DNA of 64,000 bases from Cocos nucifera (Eukaryota > Streptophyta > Magnoliopsida > Arecales > Arecaceae). This document shows positions 34,441 through 45,644 of this stretch, in pieces; positions within the stretch are counted from its first letter, which is position 1, and the number at the start of each line of letters is the position of its first letter. The position numbers and the translations under genes were made by a program. The notes beneath the pieces were generated by a model. The model searched no databases. It saw only the letters and a program-made list of their open reading frames with translations, and was not told the DNA's origin. The DNA lies in the NCBI GenBank assembly GCA_006176705.1, contig QRFJ01000301.1:372001-436000 (forward strand), given 5' to 3'.

Positions 34441-35612
34441 GGCTCGAAGTATTAAGCAATCGGCCCCTCGATATATTCTCATAAAAAGGTAGCTTTATTA
34501 GAGATCTTTTTTCTTACCTCTACTCAAGTGTATCCGATCAACTAAAACCGACTATACTTTTCAAGAAGTCCATGAAGGGATATGCGGCAATCATCTTGAA
34601 AGTAGATCCTTATCTTACAAAATCCTCCAATAAGAATATTATTGGCCAACTATGCAACAAGAAGCAGCTGAATTAGTGAAGAAATATGATCAATGTCAGA
34701 GGTTTGCCAACATATAAAGGTTACAGCAAGCCATCTGACTTCTATATCGGTGTCTTGGCCCTTCGCTTAATGGGAGTTTGACATTCTCGGTCCATTTTCT
34801 CCTGCAAGTGGACAACAAAGATTCATTATTATAGCAATCGATTATTTTACTAAGTGGATGGAAGTGGAACCACTAGCATGAATAACTGAGAAGAAGATGA
34901 CATATTTTCTTTGGAACTAGGTTATCTTCGAATTTGGTTTACCTCAATTAATTATCGTAGATAATGGTCGATAATTCAATAATGCTAAGTTTAAGGAATT
35001 CTATGAGAGCCTTCACATTATTTACAAGTTTACGTCAGTAAAACATCCACAATCCAATAAAGAAGCCAAAGTGACAAATAGAATGATACTTCAAGGCCTA
35101 AAGACGAGATTAGGATAATTCAAAGGCCAGTGGGCCAATAAATTATACAATGTCCTATGGTCTTACTGAACAACTCCATGAATTTCCATTAGAAAAACTT
35201 CTTTTGATTTAGCATTTGGAATAGAAGCCATCATCCCACTAGAAATTGGAATACCATCAACAAGAGTAGAACACTATGAGGAACCGAATAACTCAAGTTG
35301 ATGACTAGCAGACTTAGACTTGGTCGAAGAAATACAAAGATAAGCTCAATTGAGAATGGCTTCGTACCGACAACAAGTAGCCCGATATTATAATTCTTGA
35401 GTAAAACCAAAATTTTTCCCAGTCAGAGATCTTGTTCTTAGAATAGGCGAAGTTTCTAAACCCACCAAGTAAGGCAAGCTATCACCAAATTGGGAGGATC
35501 CATATCAGATTTCAAAAGTACTGCAACCTAGGGCTTATAAGATCATCAGTTTAGATGGCACTGAAATTTCTAGAACTTGAAATATTGAGAATCTATGCAT
35601 GTACTATCAGTA
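34441..35612 (+). pseudogene. INT: TAT-type gypsy integrase (left TAT copy)
   Basis: Codons in shifting frames give, in order: a QSAPRYILI block, EVHEGICGNH (start of the integrase zinc domain), YYWPTMQQEAAELVKKYDQC, a decayed core with the 'HPQSN' and 'AEVTNR' type blocks, and finally the GDLVLR and 'GKLSPNWEGPY' type end near 35430-35500 and NIENL...YYQ near 35580-35612. The zinc Cys before DQC is now Tyr. The sequence begins abruptly after the CACTA end, between RNase H and integrase. The CACTA therefore seems to have landed inside this pol gene, with the rest left of the window. Confidence 0.82.
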
Positions 35613-36208
35613 AGGCTTCACACAAAGTGCTTCAATTCTATCAAAAATATTGATTATTACTTGGATTAATCAAATGATCGACTGACACTTGATCATATGA
35701 AACATTATCAGCTAATTATCGATAATAACTTAATTGGCTTGTTACCGATTATCAAAGATGATCGACTGATACTTGGTCATACAGAACATCATCGGTTACC
35801 AATAATATTCAGTTGGTTATAGACAATCTCTCAATTGACTTATACCTGATTGTTAGAAAGACTTAAAATAGTCCTAAACATGACTATTATGGATAACTTG
35901 AAGCAACCTAACAACTTCATTCAACCGATAGTTCTATTATAAGTCAATATTACTACAAGATAATTCCACTAAACCAACAAGTTCATTTAGCTTGTAGAGT
36001 GACAAGTTTACTTAGTACCTTTTGTTGCCTACAATATTGTATTACTGCATTGTACTGACTATAATACTTAATGATTTACAAGCAGACAATACCTAGTAGC
36101 AAACACAAAGAGAAAGAAAATACCAAAATATGTTACTTCACTGGCAAAAAGATGCATTTACATAATCGAAGAAGCTCCAAGTATAAAAAGAACAACAAAA
36201 GAAGAAAC
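35613..36208. other. TAT region between pol and antisense ORF
   Basis: Non-coding stretch. It has two or three degenerate copies of a ~90-base block built on 'atcgactgayacttgrtcat' (near 35676 and 35761) and 'gttaccgataat'-like words. Nothing else recognised. Confidence 0.5.
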
Positions 36209-36427
36209 CTAAGGAGCTATGTCAGGAGGTGTTCCTTCATCAGCTTGAGTAGTAGTCTCCCCTTCTTCATCTTCATCAAGATGAATTCTAGTTATGTCTA
36301 ACTTGGGATGAAGACAACCAATAGTTGACTTGCAGTCATCAAAGCCAACTTTGTATGCGACCGTGGACCCCTTGGCAACTTCATCCTCAAATTTTGATGA
36401 AAATCGAAACTCGGCTAGTGTCCTACA
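36209..36427 (-). pseudogene. TAT antisense ORF, C-terminal part
   Basis: Minus-strand reading: AEFRFSSKFEDEVAKGSTVA, then a YKVGFDDCK block, CLHPKLD and an acidic/Thr tail ending at a stop at 36209. 'EF...S..F.DE...GS..AY..GF.DCK' is the usual C-terminus of the so-called plant transposon protein encoded antisense between pol and the 3' LTR in Grande/Retand/TAT elements. The upstream part lies at 58098-60039. Copia B2 separates the two, and 36423-36427 (ctaca) is its left TSD. Confidence 0.78.
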
Positions 36428-39400
36428 TGTTGGGAAATATGTTCTAAAGCCAACCATCTAAGTGGTAGATGATTGAAATTAGTATATGAATTATCTAATA
36501 ATAATAGTTATTTGGTTGGTTCATCATAAAAATTCTATCTTTCTTAAATGAACTCCTAAATTATGATGAAGTCCTTAGAATCACAATCAATTAATAAAGG
36601 AGGATTTATCAGATGGTTCTTAAATTGTTCATGATCAAATGATAAGTTAATAACAAGGATGATAACTTATCGACTGTAGGTCGCTATATGCCATATGCAT
36701 TGATTGTCCTCATAATCAAGTCGTGTAGAGATACTGGTATGGCATCCAAGTGAGATGTAGGAGTATATTTGCACTGAACGTGACCAAAGTAACACTCTAT
36801 TGTCAAGAGTAGCTAGCTAAAGCCAGTGGATATAAGTATCCCTCCGATCTGAGATCACCATGGTGACTTGCAAGCAACTCACTATACTTTGGTGCCAGAC
36901 TGCCTATATTTCTAATATAGGTTTGAAAGGTCTGTAGATACAGTCAAGTATTGGTGAAGTCAATGTGTGAGTTAAGATGGGATTGACCACTTCTGATTAA
37001 CTTTAGGAAGAAAATGTCTAATTGTGTTTTAATTTAGCAAAATCTAAGTCTGGATAATCCTTGTGAGGAGTCATAAAATTTGTAAAATTTTAAAACACAA
37101 TAAAGATGACTTGTATGAGTGTTGACGGCTTACTCGAAGTTGTCTTAAATATTATTGATCAAAGGGATGAATTATATGATAATCATAGGTCAGGATTCTA
37201 AGAATATTGCTTTGCATACATTCGATCTATCCGGATGTTGGGTACCATTGCTAGATGGTCATTTCGATTGATATTGAAATCGATTTCTATGCTATCGGCT
37301 TAGGTTCGAACCTATGGGATCACACATATAAGAGATTATAACCTGTTCAGATGGCTAATTAATGATTGAGAATCATTCTAAGGTTAAATAGTTAATGTGC
37401 TTGATGTTTGACTTAATGTAAGTCTTATAGGAGGATCGATTAGCAATTGGATTGCTAATTGGCATAATTTGATTGAGCTATCAAGCTGAGATCAAGTCTA
37501 ACTGAATTAGATTCAATTAGAATTGATTTAGACTAAATTGAGTTAAGTCCAATTAGTTTATTGGATAAGTCAATTTCAAGGGAGAATAAGTTCTTATTAG
37601 ACTAGGACTTGAATGCACCTAATTCTAAATTAACTTAGGATTTAAATCAAATTTAAATATGATTTAAATTTAATTTAATTGAATTTCTAGTTTGACTAGG
37701 ATCATTTATAATTAGTCTTGCACTAATCTTATTTTAATTGAGTTCAAAATTATTTTAACCTAGTCAAATAGGAGGAGTCCTAATTGGACTGGGACTCTCT
37801 CACTTTCCTTAAGCACAAGATAGAAAAACCCATGCCATATTTTTTTCATTATTGGTGTGAGATTTCTCATGCCAATGAGAGGCCTTCGACACCACATATT
37901 CTAGTTATTTGAAATTAAATTTGATTTGATCAAATTTGAAAAATTATTTTGCATGGGATTCTATTTGATAGAGTCCCTCTTAACCAAAACACTTCCTACT
38001 TCTTTTGCTTTTTCCTCCAATGCCCAATTTATTTTTGTCGCCCCTTTTCTCCAGGTTTTTGGGTGTTTCCTTTTAGTTCTCATGCAAAAAAAATTGGAGG
38101 AGGGGCGTGTAGGAGGTGTGGTGCTCCCAAGTCTTGGGAGGCCATAGGAGGAGGGGTGTTGGCTCTGAGAGACTAGGATGGGTATGAGTCCTAGGATTAG
38201 GATAGGAGTTATCCTAAGTGAAGGTGGCATGTATCCCTGCATGAGACTCGAGGTTCAGGTGTGAGGACCATGAGGGGGCTTGGTAGGTGCTCTAGAGACC
38301 TGAGATACAAGGTGGAGCAAAGGACCAAAGTTAGGAGAAGAATCAGCTAAGATAAGGGGCTGACACATAGGCGAGTTAGCTCGGATATGCAGTCGAGCTG
38401 GCTCGAACTGAGATCAAGCCAACTCAAGGTATAATCGAGCTAACTATCTTAGAAAAATAAAAAATAGGGTTTGGACGAGATGCAGCCAAGCCGGCTTGGC
38501 TCCTGATAGAGCCGACTCGATAGTGGCGAATAGAACTGGATGAAATTTTCTATTTGGATCTAGGATAGGCTTTTATCCTAGGGTCTTAAAGCCTGGACCA
38601 ATAAGATCTTAAAGAAGCTAACTCAAGTATGGATCGGGTTCAGATCTAGGGGATGAGAGTATGTGAGATATATGTACATGGACTCGGTGAGTGCTTTCAT
38701 GTATTGGGTTAGCCTAGAAGAGTTTTTTAGCTGGGGTCTGGGTTTATTAGGGTTCATTAGGTATAGCAAAAATCCTAGGATATATAAACCAAGGTATTGT
38801 ATTTTTACAATAGAGTGGAATATAATTAAGCTTTTCTTCCTAAAACTCTCTACTCTTCTCTCTTTGATTTCAACTTTATGCCCTAAGTGCCAGCCACCTA
38901 CTTTGTTCTTCTTCTCTCCAACAATTGGTATCAGAGAGGTACCAGGATTCAACAGGGCGTACAAGAGTTGGACGCCCCCTAACTTCCATGTTTGACTTGG
39001 TCTCTTTGACCTATCTTCCTTAAAACATGGCGCCTCCTATTCTTTTATGATGTTGGCATAAAAAACCTTAAAGAGTCCATGGTAAACTAGAAGGAAAAGA
39101 GGTTTGGACATTGGAAATATTGCATCAATTATCTTGGAGAAGGCCCTTTCTTTTGGACATCAAATGTTGATGTCTTGAAGGGACAAAGGTAAGAGAAGAT
39201 TGTCTTCTCTTGTTTTCTCTTTTAAGTATTTTTTTCTTATTTTTTTATGTATTTTTTATGTGATAAAAAATTTGATAGAGAGAGGAATAGGGTGTGGGGA
39301 TAAGTGCTCCAAGATATTGGGATATGGTGGTCCTTTTTGGACATGATCTAATCATGTCCTGATGAGAGAAAAAGAAGAGAAGAAAGGTCTTCTCTTAGGA

Positions 39401-40153
39401 TTTCTTTGAGAACTTTTCTTTTCTATTTATTTATAAAATTTTTCTATGAGAAAAATTAGAGAATATTAGATCTAAAAATATGAAAAAAATCTAGAGGAGA
39501 AGGTCTCCTCTTATCCTAACATAGAGATATTTTCAGGATATCAATCGTTGATGTCCTGAAAGAGAAGATTTATCTTCTCTTAGGGCTTTTTTCATATATT
39601 GTTATTTCTAATTTTTGGAAGATCCAAATGTTGGACTTTTTTTTTATTCCTCCTTGTGTTATTCATCTCTTAAATTATCCAAGAGATCAGAAGAATAATT
39701 TTTAGATTAACCATCAGGAGGGATCCATGAGAATCTAGCACTTCGAGCAGATCTTCGTTCGACGAACCTCCGATCTGTGTTTATAGCTTCATGTGGATTA
39801 CCTATAGAAGCCAGACATATGTGTGGCTCTGAGCAATAAGGGACTATAATGGAATCAACCATGAAGTTCTCGACGGACGTGAAGGTGAGAGATTTGATCT
39901 CTTCTTCACCTAGATGCGATCTAGGATTTAGATCTAGAACTATTCTAAATCTAGGATAATGATTTGATTAATATCAAAATATTTATTTTTAGATTTATGT
40001 ATGTATTATGACATGTTATAGATCCTAGATGTAGTGTTTAGTAATTAGATTACATACTTTTGTAGATTAAATAGTTTAATCTACATCTTTCGCTGCATTT
40101 TATTTCGAAAAAATTTTGAAATTCAAGTATACAACCCTGCATATTTTCCATCG
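36428..40153 (+). repeat. 5' LTR of Copia B2 (3726 bp with insert)
   Basis: Starts tgttgggaaatatgttctaa and ends ...ttttccatcg, directly before the primer-binding site. The 3' LTR equivalents are tattaaaaaatatgtccta and ...tttttcatca, so the terminal TG of one copy and CA of the other have mutated. Without the insert it is about 2.87 kb, matching the 3' copy. Confidence 0.88.
38108..38954 (+). mobile_element. LTR remnant inserted in 5' LTR of B2
   Basis: Present only in the 5' LTR; the 3' LTR reads straight through near 56891. Candidate ends are tgtaggaggtg and ...gattcaaca, with gggcg directly repeated at 38103-38107 and 38955-38959. Inside are a TATA-like word (gatatataaacc near 38777), an LTR-like end ...ctccaaca at 38923, and tggtatcagag at 38926-38936, a primer-binding site. 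It therefore looks like one LTR plus the primer-binding site, with the rest of the element deleted down to its last few bases. 'gagctggctc'-type words occur at 38360-38530. The TSD rests on one comparison in which the 3' LTR differs by three bases. Confidence 0.6.
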
Positions 40154-40154
40154 G

Positions 40155-40166
40155 TGGTATCAAAGC
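40155..40166 (+). promoter_or_regulatory. Primer-binding site of Copia B2
   Basis: tggtatcaaagc, one base after the LTR; one mismatch to the initiator-Met pattern. Confidence 0.8.
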
Positions 40167-42030
40167 ATCTAGGTTCCATTATAATATGATCATGTTTGCA
40201 TTAAAATAAATTCAAAAATAAAACTCTAAAGATCGCACATACTGCTATAAGGTTATCCTACTATAAGATTTATCCCTTACAATAGAAAGGTTGTCCTAGA
40301 ATATGCTGATCTGAATAACATAAATCATAAATATATTAGATAAGATCTAAAATAATTTATGATTTATTTTTAAATTTTAAATCTAAATTTAAATAATTTA
40401 TGATCTAATTCATATGATGTGTTTTATGTCTAAGTCTGGATCCTCTTATTGCATATATTGATATGTAGCTTTTGTTTTGAATCTAGAATGTATATGTATG
40501 ATATATTTATTTTATAGAATTTAAATTAAAAATTTACTTTCTATAAAATTCTAGATTCGAAACCCTAGGACTTGATCTAAATATTGAAATAAATCAGATC
40601 TAAAACCATGTATTGAATATGATTCAATATAAACTATTTATAATTTGAAAATATTTTAAATGATCAAATCAGAAATTAGTTCTGAGGTTCCATAAATCCA
40701 AATCCATAAGCCTTAAATTTAATTAAGAATTAAGTGATTGTTTAGGATCGAGGTTTGTGATTTGAAAATCATAAGATAATTTCATAAAACATGGGTTAAA
40801 GGGTAATAGGTTAGCTTTGATCAGATCATTAATTGGGTTGGACCTAAGGTTAGATTAAATATGGACTAAGTTAAGAAATTGATCAAACCTAATTAATAGT
40901 TTATTAGAATTAGGTCATTTCTTTTCTATAGATCAATTCAATAGTTGTAGTTGATCAAAGTCCATACATCTAATAAATAGATATTAATCATGGCTCAGTG
41001 GTCGAGCTCGAGTCTTTAGGCAAACCAAATCAAACTCGATAAATCGATTAGTGTCTAAGATAAGTCTGACATTCTCAGATCAATGGTTTTTAATTAGCAG
41101 CCCACTTACCTGGCCATTTTTTATGATGTCTAAGGCAAGCCTTGGTAGACCCTACCACCAATTTTACTTACCTAGCCAACATGATTAATCAGGTCTTGAT
41201 TAGGTTGCTCATTAATTCATGCTAATCCATGTCACATAAAAAATTAGTAAGACTAATTTTATTCAATGAGATTAATCTAGGTATCCATGGATCGATATTG
41301 ATCCTAGTCCTCATAAATGACTTAAGAAGTCAGTGGAAGGATTTAACTTGGTGAAGTTAGCAGAAACAAATTAGTCCATATCTTCTCTATCCTTAAATCA
41401 CATCAAAATTTAAATCCTCTAAAATTATTAGATCCTTAAAATGATAAAGTTATGGAGATAACTGAGTCATAACCTTTCATTAAGTTGGATGATAATGGTC
41501 CATTAACTTAATAATCATTGGAGGCCCAAAGGCCTGGTGTTTATTGACTAATGAAATTATCATTCATAATATGATAACTTGGAAGTGTCTCTTTAATAGT
41601 GGTTAGGTTGACCAACCAAAGTTAGGCTTAATCATTCATTGATTAAATGCATCAAGTATGGTCATATTAATGGTTGGACCTAACCAGATCCTTACAGTGG
41701 AGGTCAAAGCCTATTGATTAGGTTTCTAGGGCAAAATTAAATTACTAGAAGTTGTTTGGAGAAATAATTGATTAATGAACCTACCCATAGATGCACATGG
41801 CTTGACCGACCAAAGTTGGACTTGTGTGCAGTCTATGTGGATTCTAGTACCTACTAGAGAATTACAGTAATTCTCTGAATTAGAGGTAGGGGCTATCAAT
41901 TTGAATAAAATAGTGAAAGATTTTTTAGACTAAAGTTCAAATCTTTAGGCTTAAAATAATTCATATCCAATAGGTCATTATTCTCTTTTCTCAGATTAAG
42001 ACTAAATCCTAATTGCTCCAATCACTGTTA
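40167..42030 (+). other. Leader of Copia B2
   Basis: Non-coding leader resembling 19341-21484. The arm pair is present twice: taagataagt (near 41056) with cacttacctgg (near 41103), and taaggcaagc (near 41131) with acttacctagcc (near 41166). It lacks the ~105-bp array found in B1. Confidence 0.6.
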
Positions 42031-42600
42031 GATAGTGATGACTTATGGGACCCAACTTTGTTAATTAGTATCAAAAGTTGAATTTAGTTCAGTAGTACAA
42101 ATGGGTTCGTATTGAAGCTTCTAAGCCTAGTCAAAATAATTAGTCCAATATTGACCCAAATCAGGCATAGTGCTTCTATTATTAGAAGCAGGATCATAGG
42201 AAGAAGAATTATCTTGCTTTCCTTGACCATAACAGGCTGAACAAGAGAAAGGAGCAAGAGTTGCTTATCAAAAATATTATATGATAATACATTAAAATTT
42301 TTCTGTATGTAATTCTACTACCTGGATATTGGATACAGGTAGTCCTATGCAATTTGTTGCAAGAACTTTAGGTAAGTGGAATATTTGAAAATGATGAGAG
42401 ATTCTTGAACGTTAGGAAAGAAAGTCCTGTTTCAATCCTAGCTTTAAAAATTATCAGATTTATTTTCAAAGGATGTCATTTTGAGTGATTGTCACTATTG
42501 TCCATCATTTATGATAAATATGATCTCTATTGGCCTTTTGGTCAGAGATGGTTATCATTTATCCATAAAGAAGATTATTATGATATTATTATGCATAATA
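42030..42600 (+). pseudogene. Copia gag remnant and protease (B2)
   Basis: A trace of the gag start (SLLDSDD-like, near 42025) is followed within about 150 bases by a decayed zinc knuckle (C-F-Y-Y, stop, K-Q-D-H, near 42172-42215) and RLNKRKEQELLIK-like codons. The protease then reads WILDTGSPMQF-like near 42325 in shifted frame, with HYCPSFMINMISIGLLVRDGY near 42490-42555. The capsid part of gag is missing, as in B1. Heavily mutated; the boundaries are approximate. Confidence 0.72.
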
Positions 42601-42689
42601 TTATAATAATACATAGATAATAAAAAAATAATATTTAATATTTATATAGTCTATTAAGTATAATATACATATTTAATAAAAATCTAAGT

Positions 42690-43520
42690 TAGATTATGTC
42701 ATGGATGTCTACCTTTGGCATTATAGGCTTAGTCATCTTGACAAGAACAAGATAAATAGGTTAGCTTGAGAGGAAAACCCCGACATTAGTGATTGTGAAT
42801 CATTGATAACCTATGAGTCTTATCTTCTTGGAAAGATGATAAAGTCACCTTTTACTAGAAAAGATGAAGAAGCCGATAAAGTTCTAATTCTCATACATAG
42901 CGATGTATATGGACCTATGAACTCAAGTGTCAGAAGAAGATATCAATATTTCATTATAGATGACCTATCTGGGCATGAGTTAATCCAGCCTAAATCATTT
43001 GAAATGTTCAAATTATTCAATAATGAAATAGAAAAATAAACTAGAAAAAATATTAGAACTCTTTGATTAGATCGAGGAGATGAAAACTTATCCAGTAAGT
43101 TTGTGACATATCTAGGAGAGAATAGAATTCTCTCTCAGTAGATTTTTTTTTGAAACACAGTGTATTGGAAAGAAAATTTGAACTTTGTTAAACATGGTTC
43201 AATCCACGATAGGGTTTACTAGTCTATCTATTTCAGGGTTGTGCTCTTATGACCATTTGTTTTACTCTAAAAATATATATACCAAGTAAATCTATTACAA
43301 ATACTCCATATAGGATATGGATCGAGTATAGACCTAGACTCCCTCACTTTTGGATTTGGAGTTGATCGGCCTATATCAAAGATTTGCACACAGATAAACT
43401 TGGATCCTGGTCCAATAGGTATTTAAGGGTTATTAATTCTATCATATTGAAGAACATAAGATGTTCATCAGTAATAGAGCATTTCTTTTGGAAAGAAGTT
43501 TTTTAGAGAAGGAACTAATA
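42690..43520 (+). pseudogene. INT: Copia integrase (B2)
   Basis: Readable: VYLWHYRLSHLDKNKINR-like (near 42710-42760), then the open stretch 42803-43039 with ESYLLGKMIKSPFTRKDEEA, IHSDVYGPMNSS (first catalytic Asp) and FIIDDLSGHE (second). The region of the third acidic residue (VLERKF-like near 43160) is present but stops and small deletions surround it. It ends near 43515 with a ragged match to the B1 C-terminus. Confidence 0.75.
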
Positions 43521-43589
43521 CCTATCAAGTTGAATTTAGGAAGTTTGACTAGCAGAAAAGAATCGATTTAATCTAGTAAACCTATAGAA

Positions 43590-44830
43590 TCAGATTTAAT
43601 TAGATCAAACCCAGAGCCCATTTATTTTGCACCACTAAGAAGATCCGTTAGAGTACCATGTCAGTTGGATAGATACTTTAGTATTTAGGTCTAACTCTAA
43701 GATGTATGTTGGCTAACTCCATAACTATCGGATCCTAACATGTCATAAGTTGGATGATAATGGGTCCATATATCGGTCCATTAACCTAACCATGTCAGGG
43801 TTCCAAATGGCTAGGATCCGATCACCTAAAGGGATGCAATGCAGTGGTCTGACTCTGAGAAGTAGCTTGGAGCCATATAAATATAAATTAGAGTCCATGA
43901 AAATCAATAGTGTGTGGACACTAGTTGATTTACCTAAAAGAATAGAATCCATTGGATGTGAATGAATTTTCTAAAGGATCAGCATAGCATAGACGGAAAG
44001 GTAGAGATCTATAAAGTCCATTTGGCTTTTATCTCAGAGTTCAAACATACATTTTGAACAAATGTCTTTATTATGAATAAAGACAAATTCTACATTTATA
44101 AGTGGGAAAAATATTTTATAGTGTTATTTCTTATGTTGTCTGTGGATGAAATTTTTTTAATCAAAAATAGCATTCCAGCATTGCAAGGAATAAAAGTTTA
44201 GCTATCATCTAATTTTTCCATGTTCAAGACCATATATGGTATGCTCACTAAGGATAATGAGCAGATACCAGTCTGATCTAAGTAAAAACCACTGGAAGAT
44301 TATATAAACAATTCTTAAGTATTTGAAAAATACTAAAATTCAGTGACTCAAATATGAAGATATTGACTTAAAACTTATGGATATTTTGATTTCAGTTTTT
44401 AGTCAGATCAAGATGACAGTAAGGGAGTGTCGGGTTATACCCTAATTACATGAGTAATCTGCTACAAGATTCCAAGCAGGATACTATAGCCTATTTAGTT
44501 AGTGATGTTGAGTACATCATGGCATATGATGTTACCATGCAGGTTATGTGGTGGCATAAGTTCATTAGTAAGTTGGGAGTGGCACCCACTATCGATGGTC
44601 CAGTACTAATATAACACTATAACTATAGCTCAGGCTAAAGAACCAAAATACACCACAGAATCAGCATACTCTATACTGCTATCATCTTTGATTTTAAATC
44701 AGGATGATGTCGATCTTTGGAAGATCGATAAAAAAGGAGAACTTGATCGATCCATTTGCTAAGATCTCGAAACTAAGAAGTTCTATGAACTCAAGTAGAA
44801 GATAGGATATTTGATATTATTCTAATTGGT
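43590..44830 (+). pseudogene. Copia RT-RNase H with deletions (B2)
   Basis: The linker LIRSNPEPI-like (near 43600) and WTLVDLPKRIESIGCE (43915-43962) mark the RT start. Most of the palm region between about 44030 and 44060 is deleted relative to B1. The catalytic motif has become SVDE at 44139-44150. Another deletion near 44225 removes the connection domain, and RNase H-like codons follow to about 44820. It could not be active. Confidence 0.75.
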
Positions 44831-44839
44831 TTTACTCCA

Positions 44840-44848
44840 AGTGGGAGT
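44840..44848 (+). promoter_or_regulatory. Polypurine tract of Copia B2
   Basis: agtgggagt-type purine run immediately before the 3' LTR. Confidence 0.65.
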
Positions 44849-45644
44849 TATTAAAAAATATGTCCTAAAGCCAATCATCTAAGTAGTAGATGATTGAAAT
44901 TAGTATATGAATTATCTAATAATAATAGTTATTTGGTTGGTTCATCATAAAATTTCTATCTTCTTTAAATAAACTCCTAAATTATGATGAAGTTCTTAGA
45001 ATCATAATCAATCGATAAAGAAAGATTTATCAGATGGTTCTTAAATTATTTATGATCAAATGATAAATTATTAACAAGAATGATAATTTATCGAGTGTAG
45101 GTCGCTATATGCCATATGCGTTGGTTGTCCTCATAACCAAGTGGTGTGGAGACACTGATATGGCATCCAGGTAAGATGTAGGAGTACATCTACATTGAAC
45201 ATAACCAAAGTAGTACTCTACTGTTAAGAGTAGCTAGCTAAGGCCAATGGATATAAGTGTCCCTCTGATCTGAGATCACCACGATGACTTGCAAACAACT
45301 TATTATACTTTGATGTCGGACTGTCTGTACTTTTAATATAGGTTCGAAAGGTCTCTGGGTATAGTTAAATACTTATGAAGTCGGTGTGTGAGTCAAGATG
45401 GGATTGACCACTCTTGATTAACTTCAGGAAGAGAATGTCTTGTTGCATTTTAATTTAGCAAAACCTAGGCCTGAATAATCCTTGTAAGGAGTCATGAGAT
45501 TTGCAAAATTTTGAAACACAATAGAGATGACTTGTATGAGTGTTGATAATTTACTTGAAGTCATCTTGAGCATTATTGGTCAAAGCGATGAATTATATAG
45601 TAACCATAGGCTAGGGTTCTAAGAATGTTGCTTTGCATACATTC
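44849..45644 (+). repeat. 3' LTR of Copia B2, first part
   Basis: Matches 36428 onward. It is cut after ...tttgcatacattc by Copia A2; 45640-45644 (cattc) is the left TSD of A2. The uninterrupted equivalent is near 37215-37230. Confidence 0.9.

Noticed and set aside
38623..38995. Overlapping open frames of 113 and 110 codons on opposite strands
   Set aside because: They lie in the LTR remnant and include its TATA box, LTR end and primer-binding site; non-coding by position.
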